A stretch of 64,000 nucleotides of DNA from NCBI GenBank assembly GCA_950295325.1, contig OX485804.1, positions 4,776,001 through 4,840,000 of the forward strand, in the 5' to 3' direction. This document shows, one piece after another, positions 44,291 through 56,800 of the stretch (position 1 is the first letter of the stretch; each line of letters starts with the position of its first letter). Under the pieces are notes generated by a model. That model had not been told where the DNA came from and made no database searches. It saw only the letters and a program-made list of their open reading frames with translations. The translations under genes and the position numbers were made by a program. Source of the DNA: Polytrichum commune (taxonomy: Eukaryota > Streptophyta > Polytrichopsida > Polytrichales > Polytrichaceae).

Positions 44291-44332
44291 CATGTCATTA
44301 TTGTCTACGCATCCAGCAACACATCTTCATTC

Positions 44333-44830
44333 ATGCACATTAGTATGGCAGTAATTTACGAACATAGATTAGCAAGAAAAATATGCTCATCGCTCGTCCG
44401 TGAAGGATGTGAACACGGGGTCGCACCCATTTACGAACGTCCGTTCGTAAATGGGTGGGTACGCAAAAGTCAACATAATCAAATTCACAATATGGAGGTG
44501 CTCAGTGTTCAAAATATTGTTGGAGTTGATTCAAGCATCATCTGCAGATTTACTACTTTTGTGCGTATGGACAAGTGTTCTCTTGTGATAATATATCGTG
44601 CAGGTTCCTAAGTCAACATGGTACTTTGACCTACAAAACCGATATTCCTGAGGGTGCTCTCAGATGAGGGATCTCGAAGGCCGCCGGATGCACATGGAGA
44701 AGTTACTGAGGTCACGAACGCGCGTTCGTAAATGCATGTGGCGTTCTCGGATTTTAGATTTCGTCGTCGGTTGTATGGGGACAGGCGGTGGTCCGAACAG
44801 CAGGGCCCTCCTGGACGACTAACGATTGTT
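44333..44830 (+). pseudogene. relic of gene A-like intron 3 and exon 3 end
   Basis: Shared phrases in the same order as 8.0-8.53 kb include GGGTCGCACCC then a palindrome (44430-44451, centre TC), GGGTGGGTACGCAAAA, CTACAAAACCG, GCTCTC...GAAGGCC, GTCACGAACGCGCGTTCGTA and CCGAACAGCAGGGCCCTCCT...AACGA. Orientation is inverted relative to transcription, as at gene A. The coding part is too short and decayed to translate. Confidence 0.6.
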
Positions 44831-45054
44831 CTCCTCTTTGTCCATGTATTGTTTACATTAGTGTACAACCTAGACATATGCTTAAAACGTTTTTTTGGGA
44901 CGCGCGTTCGCCTTTGTGCGTGAGGTTCTCCAATGGTGCACCAAAATTTGTTTGTCAATTTTGGGCCATTTATCTCCACATATATTCTATCATTTCTTGT
45001 ATGCATTGCGGTGGTGGTTGGGTTGATCATTTCCTGGTGGTTGGTCTAGGCGGT

Positions 45055-48000
45055 ATGGCGTTGCATGTGGGTGATAGTTCATTGGAGTTGTCGACGTATG
45101 CATCGTCATCCGATGCTGAATGTGAACTGTCTTCCCCGTTGGCAGATAGTAATGGTGTGCCAAACGTGAGGGGGGTGTTTGTGGATACATCCTCCCATGA
45201 ATCTTTGGAAGTCCACGAACAATCTCTGCATTCCGGAGATGACCACGATGACATTCCGTTGTGTGCCGGTTTCGGGAGGGAGCAATGGGTTGGCCTTGAT
45301 GTCGTTCTACTCAACGAGGTTGGTGTCCCGGTGGCAGATGGCATATGTAGAAACTCCAATCCCCGTGATTGTGTCGATGCCAACGCCCTTGGTCTCGATG
45401 ATGTTGGCGTGTGCATCTTAAACTCTTTGCTTCCGGTAGAGGTCCCGGTAACATGGAGATTTTCCTTGCGTCGATGGCCGCTTCGTCAAGTTCTACATGA
45501 GGAAGTGAGTTTGTGGGATCATGAGCGGCGGCATAAGCAAACACAATTAGCTTTGTTGGCCACAACACGTCCTCGCAAAGGCCTCCGTAGATATGATTCA
45601 AACCGTGTGCCTCACGGAGATAAGGAGCGTCGACGGGATCGGCTTTTGGGGGACGAATCTATCCGTCTAGTGTCCGGCAAGGATTGTTGCGCGAGGAAAT
45701 GTTGCCAATATTTCCCGCGGGAGAAAATTAGATCTCTGCGTCAAGAGATGTGGCTTGCGGATTTTCGTATGAGGTCGGATAAGAAACTCGAGGTCCACAG
45801 AAATTTGCACCTTGATACCCATGGGCATAAGGTGGTGACACTTGAGAATGTTGATGTGTGTTGTACAGCGTGGTGTACCATCCACGCCATCTCCAAGGCT
45901 GATTTTTATAGGTTTCGAAAGTATTCATCGTTGGGTCGCCGCTCTCGATTTCATGGCAAATCGGGCCCAAAGAAACCTAGGGAGGCTACACTGCAAGCGT
46001 CCGCGACACTATCCACCATCATAGTGCCATTGGCCGATGCAATGCCCCACAAGACGAGGACATTGTCGTCAGGGGAGAAGGTTGTTCAAATGGTGTTGCC
46101 CACGGGTACAAAATGGAAGAACATCTTAACGGACATCAATGAAGTGGGTCGCATAGCGGGATGTGGGCCCATTTCTTTGTCCAAGTTGAGTGTGATTAAA
46201 AACCAGCAGTTTGCGGAATACATTCTGAAAAGACCCGGGGACAAGTTCGCTAGATGTACGACGTGTGAAAAATACAAAGGTCTTCGAGACGCCCACCCCA
46301 TAGGCACTGAATCTCATTCCAGACACCAGAAAAAATATATTGAGCATGTCAACAATCAAGAGGCACACCGTCAAGATTACTATAAGAATCGTGCTCTATC
46401 CATAATGAGGCCCACAGAGGTTCTAACAGTCATCCATGATAAAATGGACGACGCCAAAACCGCATGCCCTTGTTATGCACGCAAAATAAAGGCCACAGAT
46501 GGTCTCTTCAAGTTGCCCGTAGCTGTCACAGGTTTTTATGAAATCACAACTACGTGTTTAAAGTCTATCCAATTTTCTTGGGTGTATTTGGCAAATGTCC
46601 AAAATCATACATCCGTTTAGTGGTTTTTTGATTATTTTGGTCACGCATCGTTTGTTTTTTCCAAGTATGATTGCCCACGGCCATGGGGACGTAAAGTATG
46701 CCCATTATGGTTTGGATTTTTACCCTGGGGATGCTAACCACACGGTGGGTTCATTTGCAAAACTGTTGCGCGATCTTGAGAAGCCACCGGTACATTCTTC
46801 CCGTGCACTTTTTGATGGTTGTGGAACCACATCCCTTTATGAGGTAGTGCTTGCGGGGAAGGAGGTTTGTATGTCGTCATTGCCAGAACCACCCGGATAA
46901 CCCATTTGTGCAAAATCATTGCCTCCAACTCTCCACGTTCAACTTGATAATTGTGCGAATGACAACAAATGTCGATACGTATTTTGTTTTTGGTCATTGC
47001 TCGTGGCGAAAGGAATCTTCAAGGAGGTGTTTGTGTCTTTCTTGATGGTGGGACATACACACGACGACATTGATGCATCATTCGGACGGTGGAGCATGAA
47101 GTTGCATGAAGAAGATTTTCCAACCATACCTCTTCTTATGAAATCATATATGGATTTGGACCATATGCCAGTAATTCCGCACTTGATTGAGGAAGTACCA
47201 GATTTCAAGGCCTTCATCAAGCCATACATGTTGAAGGGAGGGGACCGTTTGGTGGGGTATATCAAAGCACAACAATTCCGATTTTATATGAGGGACGATG
47301 GTCTCCCGGCCATGCAATTCAAGCTTTTGTGCACATCTCCTAATTGGGGCCCGGATGATGGTATATTCGTATGGCGTCAAGACAATGATGGGAAAATTAT
47401 ATTTGGTCCCGGATGGGGAACCAAAGCCTTGCAAACCCGAACCCATGAGGAATGGGCCGGAAATCATCAAAGGCATATCCGGATTCATTGAATATTGGAA
47501 AGAGTTGTGCGAGGAGGACATCACAAGACGTGTTAGAGATACCCATGAACCGTTGATCGCGTATTGGGATCGCATTCGCTCAGCCTTGATGACACTTGGT
47601 GGCGACACCCGTACGACTTTGACACAAGGATTTTGGCCACAAAGTCGTTTGACGGTTGTCGAGTCCGATACTATGTTTTTCAGCAATGGAGACGTTCGTG
47701 AAGAGTTCGCAATGGACGAGCATTACGTTGGCCCTGCCCGCAATCGACCGGCACCGTCGTTTCGTGTAGGTGTTGATTGCCATGAAGGGTATTTGGTCCT
47801 CGTACGAGCAGGGGATGAGGAGCATCCCAAGCCAATTTGGTTGGTAAAAGGATTGTCTTCACCCAATTTTGTTCGAACTAGCCCCAACTTTCATCAAATT
47901 GAGGTGGAATAGTGTCGTCCAAGTACTAAAAACCAGAACGTGCTCCGCACTTATTTAGGTTGGGACACCAAAAAGAATTTTAAGTGGACAGTGGACTCAA

Positions 48001-48188
48001 CGTACACACCGGTTTGGATAAACACGGATACTATACTTTGTGCTTGGAAGCCGCGCAAAGGTTCCAACACAGAAGCAATGACCATCCCCCAAAAACATAT
48101 AGATTTTGCCAAAGACAACTTGGCACGTATTGCAGCTGCGGAAAATGACGCCGAGAATGGATATGAAGCGGAAGATGGAGATGGGTAA
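45055..48188 (+). pseudogene. broken paralogue of the DDE/integrase-like gene
   Basis: It aligns over its whole length with the 40.6-43.7 kb gene: FSLRRWPLR, RPRGLRRYD-like block, KDCCARKCCQYF, VCCTAWCTIHAISKADFY, IHDKMD, MIAHGHGDVKYAHYGLDFYP, VQLDNCANDNKCRYV, VGHTHDDIDASFGRWS. The start is taken at 45055, six bases after an acceptor (TCTAG), matching the paralogue. Lesions are an acceptor region before 46667 one base short for the phase-1 joint, TAA at 46898-46900, a one-base frameshift near 47400, and TAG at 47910-47912. After each lesion the conserved reading resumes, and the last stop is at 48186-48188. It directly follows the A-type relic, whereas its intact paralogue is linked to B-type palindromes. 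Confidence 0.85.
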
Positions 48189-49244
48189 ACATAACATAGG
48201 TGAAAGTTAACGGCGGGAAAAAACATTAGTGCTTAGTAGTCTTGGTTTTTAATAGACTTAATAGACTTGTCACACTCCACTGCCCCCCCGAGTAATGACT
48301 AATATATATGAATGAATGTTTTTTTGTGTATACATATTGTCGCTTGTATATTTATTGTTGCAATTGTATGTGTATTACTTCATTTCACAAAAAATCACTT
48401 GTATATATTAGGGGGTTTTTAGAGTATGCAGTGAACGCACGTGATTCTAGGTTTTAATGAAAGGTGCTCCCCCACTCTCCATAGAGGCCACACTAGAAAT
48501 TGTAGTTAGTTTCTCTTATATTTAGAGTGACATTTAGTGTGACTTTTAACTTGCCTTAGCATAAACATAAGATGTTATTATGACATAATATGATAATAAA
48601 ATCACCAAACTAAGTATAAATTAAACCCCTATTTCAATACCAAATATAGACCAGTAGGGTGATGCCACGTAAGGGTATAGGCCGGCGATTGGGCGCGACG
48701 TTTGGGGTAGGGACACGTGGAGGCACACCATTGTTTTAGGGTTCCAAGTACTCCAGCACCCTTTCGCCCTCGCTCTTCGTGCTTTTCCTTCCTTCTCTAT
48801 CATCTCTTCCTTCCGTTCCTTCTACTGTTGCTCTTGCTTCTCTTGCTTTAGGGTTATAGGGTTTCAAAGTACACCAGCTCCCTTTTGCCCTCCTCTTCGT
48901 GCTTTTGCTTCCTTCTCTTGCAGCTCTTGTTTCTCTTGTTTGACTTGTTTGATGGACGGTTTGTTAGGGCTTAAGGTTAGCATGACAGAATGTGAGATTC
49001 CAGTTTCAAGGAATTCTGAATTTGTTTAGTACTTTGTCTATGGCTACATTCTAAGAATCATTTAGTTATGGACATGTCAGTGTTCTGAAAGTGCCTTATG
49101 TTGTCAATCTGCAGTGCAGTGTTTGCTATTGCAGTGAAGTAAGATTGCATTCTTATTTGGAGGGCAAAACCATATTGGACGACAAGGTAAAGTCCCGAAA
49201 AACACGGAGCATTAATGAAAACATTGGAATACGCAAACATTACA
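48189..49244. other. non-coding flank with a pyrimidine-rich direct duplication
   Basis: Two diverged copies of a segment with AGGGTT(T)C-AAGTA, CCAGC, CTTCGTGCTTTT and CCTTCTCT lie at about 48736-48815 and 48847-48925. No open frame of note was found. Confidence 0.45.
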
Positions 49245-49514
49245 ATAGCCTTTATAATCCTCAAAGTTTACGGACGCGCGTCCGTAAACTTTGTGGATCT
49301 TTGTGTAGGTGAGAGACAAGCCTCTCAAACAACATATTACGCAAACGAAGCCAAATATTGTAATATTAGGCATATTAAAATAGCCTTTATAATACTCAAA
49401 GTTTACGGACGCGCGTCCGTAAACTTTGTGGATCTTTGTGTAGGTGAGAGACAAGCCTCTCAAACAACATATTACGCAAACGAAGCCAAATATTGTAATA
49501 TTAGGCATATTAAA
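49245..49514. repeat. 135-bp tandem duplication with a perfect 30-bp palindrome
   Basis: Two almost identical 135-bp units each contain a perfect palindrome (49263-49292 and 49398-49427) whose half is AAAGTTTACGGACGC. A third unit starts with TAGCCTTAG and stops. The core differs from the A-type palindrome mainly by ACGGACG in place of ACGAACG. Confidence 0.92.
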
Positions 49515-49640
49515 ATAGCCTTAGTTCATTTAGCATTTAGCATTTAGAAAATTAGTTCATTTAGCATTTAGCCTAGAAGAAGGAAGGTCAAAATGAAACT
49601 AAGTAGTGCTAGAAGATAGCAAAGTAGAAAAAATATGCTA

Positions 49641-49765
49641 GCTAGTAAAAACAACTAGCTAAGCAAATATTAGTAGATGCTAGCTATTAAGCAAATATTA
49701 GTAGATGCTAGCTATTAAGCAAATGTTAGTAAATGCTAGCTAAGCAAGTGTTAGTTTATTAGTTA
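49641..49765. repeat. short tandem repeat, about 28-bp unit
   Basis: Units with AAGCAAATATTAGTAGATGC and TAGCTATT recur about four times with small changes. Confidence 0.8.
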
Positions 49766-52318
49766 GTGTGAGGCACACAAGACTATTGGAGGTGTTTTAC
49801 GTAAGAAGATAAAATCGGCGTGAAGAATTTTGAAGACAAAAAAGAAAGAGAGCAAGGGGATACTTGCCCACTTGCCCCCTTGCCAACTCGATGGCGGAAA
49901 AATTAGAAAGATTTCTAAAGGTTTTTTGTCGGAGCCACCTCGGCGAGAGGGTGGCAACCTCAACCGGGAAAAACCCCCGAGCCAAAATTTTGGGAAAGGG
50001 TTTGAAAAATGGATCCGGTGGAGGAGGGGTCCAACCCTTTTGTGAGAGGGTTTAAAAACCCCTCCTTCCACCTTGTAGCTCTCTCTCTTTCTCTAGTTTT
50101 TGGGCGAAGCCCTGCTTCAATGTAGTTAGGAAAAAATCCTTTAGCATGTATTCTCAATGGTCTAAAAGAAAGGCTTGAGAACCTCCTCTACTCTCTCTCT
50201 CCTAGTTAGGTTGTGTGTTTATTAACACACCAACAAAATTATTCCTTCTTTTGTAGAGGTAGGTTGGATGGTAGAGTTTTGAGTAGAGGCATTATAGACC
50301 TCATCTGCCAATGCCCTGAAGGCTTAGTTCAAAAGCTAGAACAAGATACTTATCATTTTTCTCTTAGAGAGATTTCATATAGCCATCCATAGCCGTTTCC
50401 CATTTGTGATTTGGTTGAGATGACAATTAGTTATGGATTTTCAAAGATGGAGTAGAAAAACTGGGTGGTCTTGTGGGTAGCGGCTGCTGGATCAGACCTG
50501 CGAGCCCAATAGGAATTTTAATTCCAAGAAATTATATTTTTCCCAAGTAGAACTTTTGTGTAGCTTTCCAAAATGGCTTAGAACATTTGATTTGAGCATG
50601 ATTTGAATTAGATATGAATTGTGCAAGATGGGACACATAGTTTGAGAACTTTTGGTTGACTGCTGCATTACAGAGGATCTGCTGGGTTCACTTCGGCTTA
50701 CCTTTCTAATCACATATTTTTATCAAATACATCTTTTTAATATCTCTCCAGGGTCATATAGAACGTTTGATTTGACTAAGATTTGAATTAGATATGAATT
50801 GTTGAAGGCGAGATACATAGTTTAAGCCTTCTTGATTGACTGCTGTGTTACAAGGAGTCCGCTGAATTTCTATTAGCTTAACCTGCTGATGTCATAATTT
50901 TTCTAGTTAGAGCTTGTTCATAGCTTTCCAATGGTATAAGGAAAGCCTAGATCCAAGTAGTAAGGAATGTGCTATGAATTTTTGAAGTTAGAAGGTAGAT
51001 AGGTGGGTTGGAAGGGTCGGTTGAATCGACCTCACACTTCCAACCCTCATAACTTTTGCATTTCTTATCCGATTAGAGTGATTTTTAGATCATTGGAAAG
51101 ATAATTTGGTGCACTAAGTATAAATATTATGCTTAGGATTAAATTACAGGGCAGAATAACACTTTATATTTTAATTGTTAACTAAGGTACGCTTACTACC
51201 AAACTAGTTACAAAGAAGGAGGCAAGGTCGACGCTCGGAAAGTGGAGCAAGGAAGGAGGTAGCGGCTCGGCCTACATCAAGCCCAAATCAACCGAGGAAA
51301 ATTGAGGTAAATTAACTAACCTTAAGCCTTCCATTTAGGATTGGAGGGAGCACGGCTAAGGTACGCATCTCTAAACCCACTCACCTATCTCGTAAGGTCA
51401 AGTGGCTTGACCACTTGACCGCCAAGGGAGTACCCAATTCCATTGTTTTCGGGGCCCTTGGTATGTTTTGTGGTAGTAGCTTCATTTATTAGCAAGTTTC
51501 GTGTGTGGTAAGTCGGATTAATCACCGACACGACCACTCTGAATGTTGTTGGTGGAAAGGTGGGGTTAATGACCCGCGAATCCACTATTATGTTGTTGGC
51601 CCCATAGATTGGGAGTAATGGCCCCAATTTATGAAGATTGCGCAACAGGTTGAACCTACAGGTCGCCCGTCACCCTGGTCCCATTGAGTTGCATTTCGTG
51701 GTCTATCCAGTGTAAACACATTTAACAATCAAAACATACAAAATAAATCGTAAACCCTTGTTGGCAAGAGACCCGAGGTAAGGGGTGATGCCTAATATGT
51801 TAATGTAGTAAGTTAGGACGTGCAAACAAAAGTAAGTAATTAAGAAGGAATTTGTGTGAAGGGTGGGACTTAGGCCAAGTTCCCCCGCTTAGAAAACTAA
51901 ATAGAACTAAATAAAGAAATAGGAAGAATTGAATGGTCCATCAAATTGTCGTTATTCCGTTCGTTGAGTTAGGGTGGTATGAGTCACACCCGGTTGGGTG
52001 TATCAGAACCATCCCAATTCACAAATTAGGATTGCCTTGGTTTCAAGGCTGGTGCGTCTGCGCGTAGAATAGGTTGTAGGTTAAGGTTAGAACTAGATAT
52101 GAAATTGGTTAGTGGAGTTTAAAGCCACACTAGTAAAAAACTAAGGCCTAACCTCCGGAGGTACTACGACGCATATTTAATCTCCCTTAAAAATCTAACT
52201 ACTCACGTTATACACCTATCATCCGGGTTCGGCTTGGGCGCCTGCAAATGCAGGCCACCTTCACCGAAGGGCTTGTGTGATACTTTTAGGCTCCCTCGAA
52301 AGGGGGTGGCCCAAAAGT
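49766..52318 (+). mobile_element. probable 5' LTR region of a second gypsy element
   Basis: No gene was seen. The stretch ends AAAGTACCACA directly before a primer-binding site, as an LTR should. Within it, a segment with AGAACWTTTGATTTGA, ATTTGAATTAGATATGAATT and GACTGCTG is repeated at about 50573 and 50759, with a more diverged third copy near 50930. The LTR start was not located: no TGTGG start with a matching target duplication could be verified, so the left boundary is arbitrary. Confidence 0.45.
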
Positions 52319-52324
52319 ACCACA

Positions 52325-52343
52325 TAATTGGTGCGTCTGCCGG
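52325..52343 (+). other. primer-binding site of the second gypsy element
   Basis: TAAT followed by TGGTGCGTCTGCCGGGAG differs at one base from the site at 21834. It implies the same primer tRNA family. Confidence 0.65.
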
Positions 52344-52462
52344 GAGGGTGGATGCCCCTGCCATGCTCGAATGATATTTCTTTGAGCACTTATACGTTTA
52401 GACTAAGAGAAGAAGAGTTTAGTCCAATATAAATTAGTCATACGTCATGGGCCACTTGTGCT

Positions 52463-53800
52463 ATGGTTAGTACTAGGGGACGATCGTACGACATCCCAAC
52501 AACAACAACCGCATTTGCATCGGAGGCAACACCAGGTAAGAGGTCGAAGAACGAACCACCAAAACCCGGAAAGACTAAGGAAAATAAATATCAAGGTCTA
52601 GGTCCAGAGTCCGAGCGCGAGAGGGAGAAATCCCCCACCCCACAAAGTCCGGTTAGGGTGGCACGACCCCAACTCATGGCGAATCCTTTGGATGCAATGA
52701 TGGCTCCTAGAGGGCCTCCCATTGTAATGCCACAAGCATTAGCGCCAAGGGCGATGCCGAGTTATTTTCCGAAGTTCGGTGGCCTCCCGCATGAGGATCC
52801 TTCAACCCACATTGAACGATATATTGAGGTAATGTTGGCCAACGTGATAGCCGAAGACACGTACAAACTCGTTTGGTTTTCTACTACGCTAGAGGGTATA
52901 GCGTATGAGTGGTACCGATCCCACGATGAGGGGACATTTAGGGACTGGCGAGCATTGCAGACGGCATTCCTTAGACAATTTAGACCGGAAATGGGCCAAC
53001 AAAGCGCACTCGTGGCGTTAACGAACATGCGGCAAGGCCCATCCGAGGGTATTACATCATACATCCGACGGTTCGAGACGGTGGTAACTCGTTATGTAGG
53101 AACCCTTCTCACAAATGACACGATTAAATTCTACTTCATACAAGGGTTCAACAAACAAGGTACAATCCGAGAAATTCTTAACTCCAACCCTCAGGATTTG
53201 GAAGAAGCTAAAGCCGAGGCTAGGAGGATCGAAGGTGTAGACAAACAAAATGAGCGGATGTGGAATTGCACTATTGCACCTGTGCCAGCCTTCCTACCCA
53301 CAACCTACATTCCTCCCGAGCAGAGTAAGCCTCCTCAACTGGAGCCATCCCGACCGGATGCATACGCAGTCCACCGAGCGGCCCCGGTTCCTTTGGCTAC
53401 GAGGCCACCCCCTGAGCTCTTAGCACTCCCTAGCCCTCCGAGCCACACCACGATCGAGGAGCTAGAACTTAGAGTTAAGAAAGCCAACGACGAGTTGAGG
53501 AGCGATGTCATGCAGTCGCTCAAGACCCTCACAGAGCAGCTAACAATGGCAATCACGTCTAGGCCCTTAGCACAACCAGTTCCGCCGGCCTCGGAGGCAG
53601 GTAATTATGGCACCAACATTTGGTGTCGTAATTGCAACAAACCTGGCCACAGTAATCAATTTTGCACGGAGCCTAGGTTCACAGGTAACCTAGTAGCCCC
53701 ACCCCCCCGTCCACAACAAGGCCACTCCCAGACTCAAGCCCGGAACAACGGTAAAGGAGTTTGTCCCACTTGCGGCAGGGTTCACAGAGAGGGTGGAGAA
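52463..53800 (+). pseudogene. gypsy gag, truncated by satellite DNA
   Basis: The frame starts MVSTRGRSYD and encodes a gag domain (TTLEGIAYEWYRSHDEG) and a CCHC knuckle (CRNCNKPGHSNQFC), then reads CPTCGRVHREGG, the start of a second Cys/His segment also found in the other element. At about 53786-53800 it runs into the 139-bp satellite (GAGAGGGTGGAGAAATGTGG), and the last residues before the stop at 53825-53827 are satellite-encoded. Protease, reverse transcriptase and integrase are absent. Unlike the element at 19.6-31.7 kb, its gag is a single unbroken frame from start codon to core. Confidence 0.85.
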
Positions 53801-56800
53801 ATGTGGACTTTGGAGGCTCATGACTAGAATCTGAAATGTGGATTAAGGGCCCACAAAGGTATTTTGATTTTCAAATGGTCAAAATATGGTCAGTATAGTA
53901 GGACACGGACACCCTCTCGGTTCCGAGAGGGTGGAGAAATGTGGAAATTTTAGGCTCATGACTTGAATGTGATTTGTGTATAATGGGCCCATATAGGTAG
54001 ATTTGATTTTCAAAAGTTGGAAATATGGTTAGGATAGTTAGACTGGGACACCCTCTCGGTTCCGAGAGGGTGGAGAAATGTGGACTTTGGAGGCTCATGA
54101 CTAGAATCTGAAATGTGGATTAAGGGCCCATATAGGTATTTTGATTTTCATAATGTCAAAATATGGTCAGTATAGTAGGACACAGACACCCTCTCGGTTC
54201 CGAGAGGGTGGAGAAATGTGGAAATTTGAGGCCCTTCACTAGAATCTGATTTGTGGATAATGGGACCATATAGGAAGTTTTGAATTCCAAAAGTTGAAAA
54301 TATGGTTAGGATATTTAGACTGGGACACCCTCTCGGTTCCGAGAGGGTGGAGAAATGTGGCAATTTGAGGCTTATGACTAGAATCTGATTTGTGGATAAT
54401 GGGACCATATAGGAAGTTTTGAATTCCAGAAGTTGAAAATATGGTTAGGATAGGTAGACTGGGACACCCTCTCGGTTCCGAGAGGGTGGAGAAATGTGGA
54501 CTTTGGAGGCTCATGACTAGAATATGAAATGTGGATTAAGGGCCCATATAGGTATTTTGATTTTCAAATGGTCAAAATATGGTCAGTATAGTAGGACACA
54601 GACACCCTCTCGGTTCCGAGAGGGTGGAGAAATGTGGAAATTTTAGGCTCATGACTTGAATGTGATTTGTGTATAATGGGCCCATATAGGTAGATTTGAT
54701 TTTCAAAAGTTGGAAATATGGTTAGGATAGTTAGACTGGGACACCCTCTCGGTTCCGAGAGGGTGGAGAAATGTGGACTTTGGAGGCTCATGACTAGAAT
54801 CTGAAATGTGGATTAAGGGCCCATATAGGTATTTTGATTTTCATAATGTCAAAATATGGTCAGTATAGTAGGACACAGACACCCTCTCGGTTCCGAGAGG
54901 GTGGAGAAATGTGGAAATTTGAGGCCCTTCACTAGAATCTGATTTGTGGATAATGGGACCATATAGGAAGTTTTGAATTCCAAAAGTTGAAAATATGGTT
55001 AGGATATTTAGACTGGGACACCCTCTCGGTTCCGAGAGGGTGGAGAAATGTGGCAATTTGAGGCTTATGACTAGAATCTGATTTGTGGATAATGGGACCA
55101 TATAGGAAGTTTTGAATTCCAGAAGTTGAAAATATGGTTAGGATAGGTAGACTGGGACACCCTCTCGGTTCCGAGAGGGTGGAGAAATGTGGACTTTGGA
55201 GGCTCATGACTAGAATATGAAATGTGGATTAAGGGCCCATATAGGTATTTTGATTTTCAAATGGTCAAAATATGGTCAGTATAGTAGGACACAGACACCC
55301 TCTCGGTTCCGAGAGGGTGGAGAAATGTGGAAATTTTAGGCTCATGACTTGAATGTGATTTGTGTATAATGGGCCCATATAGGTAGATTTGATTTTCAAA
55401 AGTTGGAAATATGGTTAGGATAGTTAGACTGGGACACCCTCTCGGTTCCGAGAGGGTGGAGAAATGTGGAAATTTGAGGCTTATGACTAGAATCTGATTT
55501 GTGGATAATGGGACCATATAGGAAGTTTTGAATTCCAAAAGTTGCAAATATGGTTAGGATATTTAGACTGGGACACCCTCTCGGTTCCGAGAGGGTGGAG
55601 GAATGTGGACTTTGGAGGCTCATGACTAGAATCTGAGATGTGGAGTAAGGACCCATATAGGTAGTTTTGATTTTCATAATGTCAAAATATGGTCAGTATA
55701 GTAGGACACGGACACCCTCTCGGTTCCGAGAGGGTGGAGAAATGTGGAAATTTTAGGCTCATGACTTGAATGTGATTTGTGTATAATGGGCCCATATAGG
55801 TAGATTTGATTTTCAAAAGTTGGAAATATGGTTAGGATAGTTAGACTGGGACACCCTCTCGGTTCCGAGAGGGTGGAGAAATGTGGACTTTGGAGGCTCA
55901 TGACTAGAATCTGAAATGTGGATTAAGGGCCCATATAGGTATTTTGATTTTCATAATGTCAAAATATGGTCAGTATAGTAGGACACAGACACCCTCTCGG
56001 TTCCGAGAGGGTGGAGAAATGTGGAAATTTGAGGCCCTTCACTAGAATCTGATTTGTGGATAATGGGACCATATAGGAAGTTTTGAATTCCAAAAGTTGA
56101 AAATATGGTTAGGATATTTAGACTGGGACACCCTCTCGGTTCCGAGAGGGTGGAGAAATGTGGCAATTTGAGGCTTATGACTAGAATCTGATTTGTGGAT
56201 AATGGGACCATATAGGAAGTTTTGAATTCCAGAAGTTGAAAATATGGTTAGGATAGGTAGACTGGGACACCCTCTCGGTTCCGAGAGGGTGGAGAAATGT
56301 GGACTTTGGAGGCTCATGACTAGAATATGAAATGTGGATTAAGGGCCCATATAGGTATTTTGATTTTCAAATGGTCAAAATATGGTCAGTATAGTAGGAC
56401 ACAGACACCCTCTCGGTTCCGAGAGGGTGGAGAAATGTGGAAATTTTAGGCTCATGACTTGAATGTGATTTGTGTATAATGGGCCCATATAGGTAGATTT
56501 GATTTTCAAAAGTTGGAAATATGGTTAGGATAGTTAGACTGGGACACCCTCTCGGTTCCGAGAGGGTGGAGAAATGTGGAAATTTGAGGCTTATGACTAG
56601 AATCTGATTTGTGGATAATGGGACCATATAGGAAGTTTTGAATTCCAAAAGTTGCAAATATGGTTAGGATATTTAGACTGGGACACCCTCTCGGTTCCGA
56701 GAGGGTGGAGGAATGTGGACTTTGGAGGCTCATGACTAGAATCTGAGATGTGGAGTAAGGACCCATATAGGTAGTTTTGATTTTCATAATGTCAAAATAT

